Assembly (NCBI GenBank): GCA_964563395.1
Contig: CAZLWK010000017.1
Location: 4,540 to 68,539 of the forward strand
Origin: JBEVOS01 sp964563395
GTDB taxonomy: Bacteria > Pseudomonadota > Alphaproteobacteria > Caulobacterales > Aquidulcibacteraceae
Direction of reading: 5' to 3'
DNA length: 64,000 nt
Under the pieces are notes generated by a model. That model made no database searches. It was not told where the DNA came from and saw only the letters and a program-made list of their open reading frames with translations. Position 1 is the first letter of the stretch. Each line of letters opens with the position of its first letter. The translations under genes and the position numbers were made by a program. This document shows, piece by piece, positions 9,057-17,144 of the stretch.

Positions 9057-9575
9057 TCAAAGATCGGGTGTGTCGATGGAATCGATTTCGACGTCGAACG
9101 TGTTGAGAAAGCGGCTGACGAGGCCATAGAAGCCGCAGGCCAGAGCGAGTTCCACCAATTCCTGATGATCGAACCGCGCGGCGGCGCGGGCGAACGTCTC
9201 TTCGGTCACACCGCCGCGCTCGAATTCGTCCGCGAAGGCGATGACGAGGCGATCATCGTCCGACAGGCCCGGCGCGCCCGCGCCCTTGGCGGCGCCCTCC
9301 AATTGCGCCGCGCTCATGCCCGCGCGCTTGGCGATCGCGGTGTGATGGTGGATTTCATAGGCCGCGCCGTTGAGATGGCCGACGCGCAGGATCGCCAATT
9401 CCTTCAGCACCTTGTCGAGCTTGGCCTTGCGCAGGATCGCCGTGCCCATGCCGGAAAAGGCGCGCAGGCCCTCCGGCGCATGAGCGATCACGCGCATGAC
9501 GTTCAGCGGCGTGCGCCCCAGCGTCTCGGCGGCGCGCGAGCCCTCTTCCGGGTCGGCGAAGGGAATGCGCGCCAT
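9057..9575 (-). CDS. carboxymuconolactone decarboxylase (CMD/AhpD-like) family protein
   Basis: A 172-aa all-helical protein with the CMD core: KELAILRVGHLNGAAYEIHHHTAIAKRAGMS. The AhpD CxxC redox pair is absent, replaced by EIHHH, so it is more like 4-carboxymuconolactone decarboxylases or unassigned CMD proteins than peroxidase partners. The start at 9575 comes 2 bases after the stop of the membrane protein gene (TGAAGATG). It forms a likely unit with the RidA gene. A paralogue with a different His motif lies at 23934. Confidence 0.86.
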   Translation of the reverse strand: MARIPFADPEEGSRAAETLGRTPLNVMRVIAHAPEGLRAFSGMGTAILRKAKLDKVLKELAILRVGHLNGAAYEIHHHTAIAKRAGMSAAQLEGAAKGAGAPGLSDDDRLVIAFADEFERGGVTEETFARAAARFDHQELVELALACGFYGLVSRFLNTFDVEIDSIDTPDL

Positions 9576-9577
9576 CT

Positions 9578-10711
9578 TCAGACGTCCGGAAGGCCGCCAT
9601 GCGGATTGACGCCGGTGAAGCCTGGATCGACGTTCGAGGTGGTGGCCGCCGTCGTCGTCGTGGAGGCTGCGGCCCCCTGCCCGCCGAACAATTCGCTGCC
9701 GCGATTCTTGATCCAGCGCGCGATATCGTCCGCCATCACGCCGGCGATGATCCCGATCAGCGAGACGGTGAAGGGATTGAGCATCGCCGCTGTGCCTTGC
9801 GCGGCTTGACCGGGCACGAAGGAGAATCCCGCTAGCGTGGCGTTGGCGACGATGTAAAAGGCCAGCGCCGTGCACATGCCGAATATCATCCGCACGATGA
9901 TCTCCGCGAACGTCACCGGATTGGCGCGGCTCATATAGGCCGGGAAGAGATAAAGGATCGCGCCGAGCGCGCCCATCAACAGCACGAGGCAAGTCGACAT
10001 GAACGTCGGATGGGCCTGCACAAGCCCCGCGCCGATCCCAAGCGGGCTCGTATTGATGAGCGCCTGCACCTCGCTCTTGATCAGATCGTATTGCTCGTAA
10101 TTGTCGACGACGCTTTGCTTGAGCGCGAAGATTCGCCGATCGCTCTCGGCCACTTGCCCGCCGATCAGCCTTTGCTGCGCGACGAGATTGGCCCGCTGGG
10201 CGTCGCGCGTATCGAGCTGCTCCTCAAGACCCGCCAATTGCTCGACCTGTCCGCGCAGCGCCGCCACCGCCTGTTGCTGCGCCGGCGGCAGGCCCGTCTG
10301 TTGGGCGAGCGTGGCGATGCGCGCCTCAAGGCCTGGCGCATCGAGCAGCGCGGCCGTCTCCGCCACGGGCGCGCCGCTGGCGGCCTCCACGGAAGCGAGT
10401 TCGCCGGCGATGTCGGCGCGTGCCGCGTTAATTTGCGTCGACACCGCCTCCACATCGCTGTTGAGCGTGGCCAATTGGCGTTCGACTTGGATGAGCGCGC
10501 CGCGCGCTTGGGCGCTTTCTTCCTCGATGGCGCGGATCTGCGTGTCCGTCTCCATCAATTCCTGGACGGAGATCACGCCGTTCGTGGTCGGCGCCATTTG
10601 CGCGAGATTGAATTGAAAGCTGCGCGCGCTGAACAGCATGGCGTTCACGCCGAGCGCGGCCACCATGAACACCGTCAGGAAAAATCCCACCATCCATTTG
10701 TGAAACGTCAT
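9578..10711 (-). CDS. membrane protein with periplasmic coiled coil, unknown function
   Basis: A 377-aa protein. One N-terminal membrane helix (about residues 7-29) is followed by a long Gln/Ala/Glu-rich coiled-coil region (about 45-190), then three membrane helices near the C-terminus (about 235-260, 275-300, 315-335) and a low-complexity Ala/Thr tail. GAGGG about 8 bases before the ATG at 10711 supports this start. I do not recognise a family. The architecture suggests a scaffold or envelope-organising protein. Confidence 0.72.
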   Translation of the reverse strand: MTFHKWMVGFFLTVFMVAALGVNAMLFSARSFQFNLAQMAPTTNGVISVQELMETDTQIRAIEEESAQARGALIQVERQLATLNSDVEAVSTQINAARADIAGELASVEAASGAPVAETAALLDAPGLEARIATLAQQTGLPPAQQQAVAALRGQVEQLAGLEEQLDTRDAQRANLVAQQRLIGGQVAESDRRIFALKQSVVDNYEQYDLIKSEVQALINTSPLGIGAGLVQAHPTFMSTCLVLLMGALGAILYLFPAYMSRANPVTFAEIIVRMIFGMCTALAFYIVANATLAGFSFVPGQAAQGTAAMLNPFTVSLIGIIAGVMADDIARWIKNRGSELFGGQGAAASTTTTAATTSNVDPGFTGVNPHGGLPDV

Positions 10712-11024
10712 CGCCCATCCCTCGGCTCGTTTCGCCGCCCGCTCCGCCCCCGGAGCCAGGCCGCTCTCCCCGCGCACGCCGCCGCCCGCTTGGCGCCGCG
10801 CCGCGCCAGCCTAGCGCATCGCCGCGGCCGATGGCGGAAATTCTTAACGCTTTTCCACGACCGGCCCATGACGGCGGCGCTACGCGCGCACGGCGCCTAC
10901 GGATTGAACGTCAGGGAAAAAATTTTTTCTGTTTCATTCATTTTTCTCTTGATCCAACGCGGCGGTCCAGGCCAAGTCGGAGCGTGACTGCTCCCCGTCA
11001 CGTCTCTCCCCGGAGCGCACTTCC
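10712..11024. other. 313-base divergent intergenic region
   Basis: No convincing gene. It must carry promoters for the membrane protein (leftward) and the small secreted protein (rightward). The only striking feature is an AT-rich patch at about 10916-10952 that includes AAAAAATTTTTT (10917-10928), an A-tract/T-tract palindrome likely to bend DNA or form part of a promoter. AAAAATTTTTTCTGTTTCAT continues as a pyrimidine-rich run. Confidence 0.5.
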
Positions 11025-11387
11025 ATGAGCCTTTCTCGCCTGTCCATCGCCGCCGCCGCCCTGGCGCTGAGCGCCCTCTTCGCCAGCCCCGCCATCGCGC
11101 GGGACCGCGTTTTCGTCGCCGACCTGCAAGCGCCCGTCGCCGAGCGGGTTCAATTGATCGCCAACAGTTCGATCTGGGTTTGCGAAGGGGCGCGCTGCAC
11201 CGCGCGGGCCGCCTCAACCGCCAGCGTCTCCGGCTGCCGCGACCTCGCGCGCCGGGTCGGCCCGGTGAATTCCTACGGCACGGCCACGGCCCCGTTCACG
11301 CCGGAGCGTCTCGCCGCCTGCAACGAGGCCGCGCCCGCCCCAGCGCCGACCAGCATCGCCGCGACCGGCGAAGCCGCCGCCCAATAA
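11025..11387 (+). CDS. small secreted protein with four cysteines
   Basis: A 120-aa protein with a clear signal peptide (cleavage after SPAIA near residue 25) and a short mature domain containing WVCEGARCTA and SGCRDLARRVG, four Cys in all, followed by an Ala/Pro-rich tail. Similar short secreted proteins with a CxGxxC and an RDLARxVG segment occur in Caulobacterales-like genomes, function unknown. It is monocistronic and converges with the lipoprotein gene, one base between the stops. Confidence 0.75.
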   Translation: MSLSRLSIAAAALALSALFASPAIARDRVFVADLQAPVAERVQLIANSSIWVCEGARCTARAASTASVSGCRDLARRVGPVNSYGTATAPFTPERLAACNEAAPAPAPTSIAATGEAAAQ

Positions 11388-11388
11388 G

Positions 11389-11859
11389 CTAGCCGCCGGC
11401 GCGGCCGCGGAGTCCGGCGATCCAAACCGGCTCCGCGCATGGCCGCACGGTGAGCGCCAGCGCCATCGCGTCATCGACGATCCGCATCCGCGTCGTACCC
11501 GTTCGCGGGTCTTCCATGTGATGCGCGATTGGCGTGAGCCACCCATCCTCGCGCCGGCGCAGCACCAGAACGCCGCGCACGCCGCCATCGGGCGCCGCGC
11601 CGGGCGGATCGTAGGCAATCCGCACCTCGAAGGAATCGCCGTCGCGTCGCGCATCGTAGCGCGGATTGGCGAACAGCGTTTCGCGTTCACCCGCATAGAG
11701 GGCGGCGACCGCGCTTTCCTCGAAACGCAAACCGATCCCGGCGTCGCACGCGCCGGGCCCGGCGCTCCAGAGACCGGAGAGCTCGCGCGGCGGCGCGGAC
11801 CGTCCCGCGCAGGAGGCCGCCAGGACGACGAGCGCAAGCACCAGGAAAACGCGCCGCAT
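11389..11859 (-). CDS. putative lipoprotein
   Basis: A 156-aa protein with a lipoprotein signal (MRRVFLVLALVVLAASC, lipobox Cys17), then LSGLWSAGPGACDAGIGLRF, resembling small periplasmic domains that begin with a GxWxxGP motif. I cannot assign a function. The ATG at 11859 is chosen because it begins the signal sequence; a start at 11997 would add 46 residues of low plausibility that overlap the ExoD gene's leader. Confidence 0.66.
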   Translation of the reverse strand: MRRVFLVLALVVLAASCAGRSAPPRELSGLWSAGPGACDAGIGLRFEESAVAALYAGERETLFANPRYDARRDGDSFEVRIAYDPPGAAPDGGVRGVLVLRRREDGWLTPIAHHMEDPRTGTTRMRIVDDAMALALTVRPCAEPVWIAGLRGRAGG

Positions 11860-11995
11860 GGGCGCTTCGTGAACCGACTTGGTTGACGATCGCTGAACGC
11901 CGGTTCGCGGTTTTCGGCAGGAATGCCACATTCGCGTGTAATGCGCGCGTCCGCGCTGGCCATGACCCCGGTTCGCGCCCACATAAGTTGAGTCC

Positions 11996-12676
11996 ATGGA
12001 TTCCGGCGCGCCGCCCCCTCAACACCACAAGCATGCGGGGCAGGCGCGCGCGTCCGAACTGCTGGAGGAGCTGCACGACGCCTTTCCGAACGAGAAAGTC
12101 ACCGTGCGCGAATTGGTGGATCGGCTCGAAGGGCGCGCGATCGGCCTGCTCCTGCTGATCCTCGCCTTGCCGATGTGCATCCCGAACATTCCGGGCATCT
12201 CCACGATCTTCGGGACGCTGATCATCGCCCCGGCGGTGCAGATGATCCTGGGCGGGGGCAAGCTGTGGCTGCCGCGCCGCGTCGGGCAATGGAGCTTTCC
12301 GCGCGAAGGGCTGCAGCGGGCCATCCGCGCCGCCAATCCGTACCTGCGGCGGATCGAGAAATTCATCCGCCCGCGCTGGACGCCGCTGACGCGCGCGCCT
12401 TTCACCATGGTGTTCGGCGTGCAGACGCTTTTGATGGCGCTGGTGCTGATGCTGCCGATCCCGGCCGGCAATTGGCCCCCCGGCATGACGGTGGCGATGA
12501 CGGCGCTGGCGCTGTTGCAGCGCGACGGGCTTTTAATGCTGCTCAGCGCGCCGGCGGCGGCCGCGTCCGTGGCGGTGGCTTATATCGGCGTGCGCATCGG
12601 CCTCGCGGCGGTGACCGAGATCGGCCAGATCCTTCACGGCTGGGGCGTCTCCCTGGCGCAGATGTTCGGCGGCTGA
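11996..12676 (+). CDS. ExoD family exopolysaccharide synthesis protein
   Basis: A 226-aa inner-membrane protein of the ExoD family (COG3932), first described in Rhizobium for exopolysaccharide production and alkaline tolerance. An N-terminal soluble helix (ASELLEELHDAF, VTVRELVDRLEGRAIG) is followed by the conserved LLLILALPMCIPNIPGIS segment and at least three further membrane helices. The length matches the family. The precise role is unknown. The genes around it are unrelated envelope genes. Confidence 0.85.
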   Translation: MDSGAPPPQHHKHAGQARASELLEELHDAFPNEKVTVRELVDRLEGRAIGLLLLILALPMCIPNIPGISTIFGTLIIAPAVQMILGGGKLWLPRRVGQWSFPREGLQRAIRAANPYLRRIEKFIRPRWTPLTRAPFTMVFGVQTLLMALVLMLPIPAGNWPPGMTVAMTALALLQRDGLLMLLSAPAAAASVAVAYIGVRIGLAAVTEIGQILHGWGVSLAQMFGG

Positions 12677-12685
12677 ACGCGCGCG

Positions 12686-13591
12686 CTAGCAGCTGCGCCG
12701 AACCAGCCAGCCGATCGGCGCCCCGCCGGTCCCCAAGGCGGGCTCGACTGCGCGGCACGTCTGCGCGCGCGGCTCCGGGCCCGGCGCGCGCACGAATTCC
12801 GGATCGCTCTCGCCATTGCGCCGATCGAGGTCGGAGACATTGCCGAAGGTGATGATCTCGGCCCCGTCGGCGCTGACGAGACATTCCTCCCGCCCGCCAT
12901 CGGCTTCGCGCAAGCGCACTGACACCACGCCCTCATCGATAAAGCTGGCGATGGTGACCCGCGCGGGCGGCGCGGTGGCGCGCGCCAAACACGCATCGAT
13001 AGCCGGCAAGAGATCGGGCAGCACGCTCGCCCAACTCGCCCGCGCGCCCTGCGAAAGCCCGCGCTGGGCGCAGCCCTGATAGGCGACGCCCTCGAACAAG
13101 ACGTGCGCGGCGTAGGGCAGCGCGACCCCGTTCGGCAGCGCGCATTGCTCGGCCCGCAGCGTGATCGTCAGCGGCCCGGCGACAACGCGCATGCCGCGCT
13201 CGCGAAATTCGCGCGCATCGGGAATGCCGCCATCCTGACCGAGGCCCGGACGCACGAATTGCGCGTAATCATCGAGCAGCTGCAATTCCCAGGCGCCCTC
13301 GCCGGCGCCGAGCGCGTCGAGCGCGCCCGAAGCCTCGAAATCGCCCTCGTACAATGCGCGCTGCTCGGCGCTGGCGGGGCCGCCCAGGGCGGCGAGCTGC
13401 TCGGCCGCCGCGGCCGCCTCCAGGGCGGCCACATCGGCGCCGGATTCATCGGCGGCCACGGGCGCGTCCTCGGCGGCGCGCTGACAGGCGGCGAGCGAAA
13501 CGAGGCACAGCGCGGCCAGCGCCCCGCGCACGCCCAAAGGCGCACGGAAAGCCCCCGCCGATCCGCCTCGGCGCGACAAGTAGCGCGGCAT
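12686..13591 (-). CDS. putative lipoprotein, unknown function
   Basis: A 301-aa protein with a basic N-terminus and a lipoprotein signal (LAALCLVSLAAC, lipobox Cys36), then an Ala-rich linker and a mixed domain with six or more Cys (for example EQCALPNG, YQGCAQRG, DACLARA, RAQTCRAVEP). No family is recognised. The purine-rich GGGGGAAAAGGG before the ATG at 13591 supports this start. It is divergent from dcm across 76 bases and converges with exoD. Confidence 0.7.
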   Translation of the reverse strand: MPRYLSRRGGSAGAFRAPLGVRGALAALCLVSLAACQRAAEDAPVAADESGADVAALEAAAAAEQLAALGGPASAEQRALYEGDFEASGALDALGAGEGAWELQLLDDYAQFVRPGLGQDGGIPDAREFRERGMRVVAGPLTITLRAEQCALPNGVALPYAAHVLFEGVAYQGCAQRGLSQGARASWASVLPDLLPAIDACLARATAPPARVTIASFIDEGVVSVRLREADGGREECLVSADGAEIITFGNVSDLDRRNGESDPEFVRAPGPEPRAQTCRAVEPALGTGGAPIGWLVRRSC

Positions 13592-13667
13592 CCCTTTTCC
13601 CCCTGCCCACCCCAAGCGGCGGCGGCGCCTGCGGGCCAAAGCGCCATCAACACATTAGTATAGCGCC

Positions 13668-14798
13668 ATGGAGTGTGATTCCGGCGCCGCATTTTACGAG
13701 TTTTTCGCCGGGTGCGGCCTCGCCCGGCTGGGGCTCGACGGGCTGTTCGCCTGCCGCTTCGCCAATGACATCGATCCGATGAAGGCCGCCGCCTATCGTG
13801 CCGCCTGGGGCGATGGCGATTTAGCGGAAGGCGATGTGGGCCGCCTCCGACCGGCGGATCTGCCTGGAGCGGCGGCGCTCGCCTGGGCCTCCTTTCCCTG
13901 CCAGGACCTCTCGCTCGCCGGCGCGCGCGCGGGGATGGAGGGCGCGCGCTCCGGCGTGTTCTGGAGCTTCTGGCGACTGATGGAGGGGCTTACGGCGGAA
14001 GGCCGCGCGCCCAACGTGATCGCGCTTGAAAATGTGTGCGGCCTTTTGAGTTCGCGCGGCGGCGCCGATTTCGCCGCCTTGATCGAAACGCTCGCCGGCG
14101 CCGGCTATCGCGTCGGCGCCCTGAAGATCGACGCCGCGCATTTCACGCCGCAATCGCGTCCGCGCCTGTTCATCGTCGCCGCCCGCGCCGCGCCTTCCGA
14201 TTTGATCGCGCGCGCACCGCAGCCGCCCTTTCACACGCCCGACATCGTGGCGAGCGCGGCGAAACTCTCCGCCGCTGCGCGCGCGGCTTGGGTGTGGTGG
14301 CGCCTGCCCGCCCCGCCCGCGCGCAACACGCGCCTCGCGGACGTGCTGGAGGACGACGCGCCCTGGCGCGATGCGGCGCAGACAGCGCGCCTGCTCGCGC
14401 AAATGTCGCCGCTGCAACGGCAAAAGATAGACGCGCTGAGCGCGGCCGGCGGCGTGCATGTGGGGGCGGTGTTCCGGCGCATCCGGATCGAGAACGGGCA
14501 GCGCGTGCAGCGGGCGGAAGCGCGCTTCGACGGGCTCGCGGGTTGCCTGCGCACGCCGGCGGGCGGGTCGAGCAATCAGATCGTCCTGCGCGTCGAGGCC
14601 GGCGACATGCGCTCCCGCCTCATCACGCCGCGCGAAGCCGCGCGCTTGATGGGCGCGGGCGATGAGTTTCCGCTGCCCGCACGCGCGAGCGCGGCGCTCA
14701 AAATCATGGGAGACGGCGTCGCCGTGCCGGCCGTGCGCTGGCTCGGCGCGCATCTGCTGGCCGCGCTCGCCGGCGCCGCGCGGCGCGCGGCCGCATGA
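13668..14798 (+). CDS. dcm: DNA (cytosine-5-)-methyltransferase
   Basis: A 376-aa C5-cytosine DNA methyltransferase using SAM. The ordered motifs are visible: motif I EFFAGCGLARLGL, motif IV SFPCQDLS with catalytic Cys78, motif VI IALENVCG, motif VIII QSRPRLFIVA, and motifs IX/X near the C-terminus (LITPREAARLMG, then GDGVAVPAVRWLG). The target-recognition region between about 200 and 300 is compact, so the recognition site cannot be inferred. The next gene is a Vsr endonuclease overlapping by ATGA. No restriction endonuclease is adjacent. A TAGTAT box about 8 bases before the ATG hints at a short or absent 5' leader. Confidence 0.93.
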   Translation: MECDSGAAFYEFFAGCGLARLGLDGLFACRFANDIDPMKAAAYRAAWGDGDLAEGDVGRLRPADLPGAAALAWASFPCQDLSLAGARAGMEGARSGVFWSFWRLMEGLTAEGRAPNVIALENVCGLLSSRGGADFAALIETLAGAGYRVGALKIDAAHFTPQSRPRLFIVAARAAPSDLIARAPQPPFHTPDIVASAAKLSAAARAAWVWWRLPAPPARNTRLADVLEDDAPWRDAAQTARLLAQMSPLQRQKIDALSAAGGVHVGAVFRRIRIENGQRVQRAEARFDGLAGCLRTPAGGSSNQIVLRVEAGDMRSRLITPREAARLMGAGDEFPLPARASAALKIMGDGVAVPAVRWLGAHLLAALAGAARRAAA

Positions 14799-15217
14799 CC
14801 AATCCGCGCCACGACGTCTTCGCGCCGGACAAGCGTACTGCGATCATGCGCGCCGTCAAAAGCGCCGGCACCAAGCCGGAGCGCGCGGTGCGGGCCGCCG
14901 CCCGCGCGCTCGGCGCGGGCTATCGGCTCGGCGGCTGGGGCCTGCCCGGATCGCCCGATCTTGTGTTTCCGGGACGGCGACGCGCGATCTTCGTGCATGG
15001 CTGCTTTTGGCACGGGCACGATTGCAAGCGCGGCGCGCGCGCGCCGAAGGACAATGCGGCTTATTGGGCCAGTAAGATCGCGCGCAATCGCGCACGCGAC
15101 GCGCACGTGCTCACAGCACTTGAAACGCACGGCTATCGCGCGCTGGTGATTTGGGAATGCGAATGCGCCGCGCCAGATGCGCTGCGCGAACGGCTCGCCG
15201 CGTTTCTTGCGGACTGA
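14795..15217 (+). CDS. vsr: very short patch repair (Vsr) endonuclease
   Basis: A 140-aa DNA mismatch endonuclease that nicks next to T:G mismatches made by deamination of 5-methylcytosine, protecting Dcm sites from mutation. Family features: RTAIMRAVKSAGTKPE at the N-terminus, catalytic Asp55 in GSPDLVFP, FVHGCFWHGHDCKRG with the zinc ligands, then KDNAAYWASKIARNRARD. The ATG overlaps the dcm stop, the usual linkage. The methyltransferase recognition site should match the Vsr target. Confidence 0.94.
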   Translation: MTNPRHDVFAPDKRTAIMRAVKSAGTKPERAVRAAARALGAGYRLGGWGLPGSPDLVFPGRRRAIFVHGCFWHGHDCKRGARAPKDNAAYWASKIARNRARDAHVLTALETHGYRALVIWECECAAPDALRERLAAFLAD

Positions 15218-15218
15218 C

Positions 15219-16391
15219 CTATTTCTTTTTCAGCTGCGCGCGCCTGCGGGCGAGGAATTCGCCGTAGGGCCCATCCAGAAGCCCTTCGCCGCTCGCCAGC
15301 TGCGTGACGGTGGGATCGCCGCCATCGGGCTCCAATTCAACGATCACTGGGCCGCGATCCGTCAGCGCCGTATCCCAACCAGTGAGCGCGAGGTTCGGCG
15401 CGGCGGCGGCCGCATCGAGCGTCATCTCGCACAATTCACGCCACATCGGCAGCGCAAAGCCGGTGAGCTTCACATGGGTGTCGGGATGGGTATCGACCTC
15501 CTGGCGCGAGAGGCCGCGTCCGACGATGAGGCGCCGCACAGCGCCCGTCTCCACGTTGAGCGCCGCCATCAGATTGCCGCGCCACAACACGTCGGCGATC
15601 GCGTCTCCCGCCGGCACGCGCCACGTCGCGCGGATGATGCGCGCGGGGCCATTGTCCGCCAGCACCATCATGCGCACCGTGGACAGGCGCGGTCCGTGCG
15701 CCGCCGCCAGCGCCGCATGCGGGCGCAGCCGCTCCTGAATGAGATAACCGCTCTCGAAATAGCGCTGCGCCTCTTCCACGAAACGCATGACGGGAAAGCG
15801 CGCGCCGGTGACGAGTTCGATCTCGTCGCTCTCGGCGTGATAGCGCTCGACGGAGGCGGCGCCGACGCTCGCGGTCAAATTCGCCGGCTTGGAAAAGAAG
15901 GGATAATGCGCGCCGTCGCGCAGATAGGCGGCGAGCGCGTCGCGATCGTGCAGGCGCGCCGCGCCCGCGAGAAAACGCGACGGATGGAACAGCGCGCGCG
16001 TCTCTGGCCCCGGCATGCCAAGGCCGCGCAGCCACGCATAAAAGGCGATCTTGTCCTTGCCGAGACCGAAATATTCGGTGTCGAGCATCGCCTTGTTGAT
16101 TTCGGCGCGCAGATTGGTGCCGACGAAGGCGCGCTTTTGCGCAGGGGTCATCGCATCGTCGAACAGGCCGTAATGGAAATACTCCACCGGCGCCAAACGG
16201 CCGGGGCCAAATTTCAGCGCGTACATTTCCTGCACAAGGCTGAGATAATTCTTGCCCCCGCTCAGCGCCAGCTGGCGCATCATGCCGGCATAATCGAAGG
16301 ACGGCATGGCCTTCTCATGGTCGATCGGGCCAGGCGCCCGGGTCTCGGTCTTTTCGGGAAACGCTTGTGGGGCGCGCATGGGCTGGGACAT
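15219..16391 (-). CDS. sugar-transfer-associated ATP-grasp protein
   Basis: A 390-aa protein resembling the ATP-grasp family often found with polysaccharide genes (ATPgrasp_ST). The N-terminal region has YFHYGLFDDAMTPAQKRAFVG; the C-terminal half holds RPHAALAAAHGPRLSTVRMM, WRGNLMAALNVETGAVRR, and the metal/phosphate-binding GWDTALTDRGPVIVELEPDGGDP-type end. ATP-grasp enzymes join carboxylates to amines or other nucleophiles; substrates for this family are unproven. It converges with vsr. Its relation to the polysaccharide genes 35 kb away is only a guess. Confidence 0.75.
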   Translation of the reverse strand: MSQPMRAPQAFPEKTETRAPGPIDHEKAMPSFDYAGMMRQLALSGGKNYLSLVQEMYALKFGPGRLAPVEYFHYGLFDDAMTPAQKRAFVGTNLRAEINKAMLDTEYFGLGKDKIAFYAWLRGLGMPGPETRALFHPSRFLAGAARLHDRDALAAYLRDGAHYPFFSKPANLTASVGAASVERYHAESDEIELVTGARFPVMRFVEEAQRYFESGYLIQERLRPHAALAAAHGPRLSTVRMMVLADNGPARIIRATWRVPAGDAIADVLWRGNLMAALNVETGAVRRLIVGRGLSRQEVDTHPDTHVKLTGFALPMWRELCEMTLDAAAAAPNLALTGWDTALTDRGPVIVELEPDGGDPTVTQLASGEGLLDGPYGEFLARRRAQLKKK

Positions 16392-16487
16392 GGTGGGGCC
16401 TTCAAGAACCTGACGGCGGGACTGTGCCGCCGATGGGTTAAATTAGGCTGAGCCCAAACGGGGCGCCGCCAAAGAAACGGGGGGAAG

Positions 16488-17144
16488 ATGTTCGCAGGTC
16501 ATTACGCGCCCGCGCTCGCGGCCGGCGCGCTCAAGCGAGCGCCCTCCATGGGGGCCGCGTTCCTCGCGGTGCAATTCGTGGACGTCCTTTGGGCCGGCTT
16601 CATCCTCACCGGCGTGGAGCATGCGCGCCTGGAGCCAGGCTATTTGGCGATGTCTAATCTGGTGCTCTACGACATGCCTTGGACGCATTCGCTGGCGGCG
16701 GCGTTGGTGTGGTCGCTGTTTCTCGGTCTGATCTATCGCGCCTTCGACCGCGGCGGCGGTTGGCCCGCGGCGGCGGTGATCGGCGCTCTGGTGTTGTCGC
16801 ACTGGCTGCTCGATCTCCTGGTGCACGCGCCGGACCTCGCGCTTTATCCGGGCGGCCCCAAAGTGGGCCTCGGCTGGTGGGATATGCCCGCGCTCGCGCT
16901 TGGCTCGGAGCTTGGGCTCTTCGTCATCGGATTCACGCTGTACATGATCGCGACGCGCGGGAAGTCCGCGATCGGCGCCGTGCTCCCCTGGCTGACGGCC
17001 GCGCTGATGCTCAGCGTGCTCGCTTATGAAAAGCTGACGCCGCCGCCGCCCTCCATGGCGCAAATGGCGATCAGCGCGCTCATCGCCTATGTGTTGTTCG
17101 CCGCTCTCGGCTTCGGGCTCGACGCGACGCGCGCGCGGCGCTGA
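16488..17144 (+). CDS. polytopic membrane protein, unknown function
   Basis: A 218-aa protein with about six membrane helices. The conserved-looking segment LVLSHWLLDLLVHAPDLAL resembles the SHWLxD-type motif of membrane-bound metal-dependent hydrolase-like proteins (YdjM-type), so a metal site is possible but not shown. GGGGGAAG immediately precedes the ATG. Its stop abuts the stop of the histidine kinase gene (TGATCA, shared strands). Confidence 0.7.
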   Translation: MFAGHYAPALAAGALKRAPSMGAAFLAVQFVDVLWAGFILTGVEHARLEPGYLAMSNLVLYDMPWTHSLAAALVWSLFLGLIYRAFDRGGGWPAAAVIGALVLSHWLLDLLVHAPDLALYPGGPKVGLGWWDMPALALGSELGLFVIGFTLYMIATRGKSAIGAVLPWLTAALMLSVLAYEKLTPPPPSMAQMAISALIAYVLFAALGFGLDATRARR

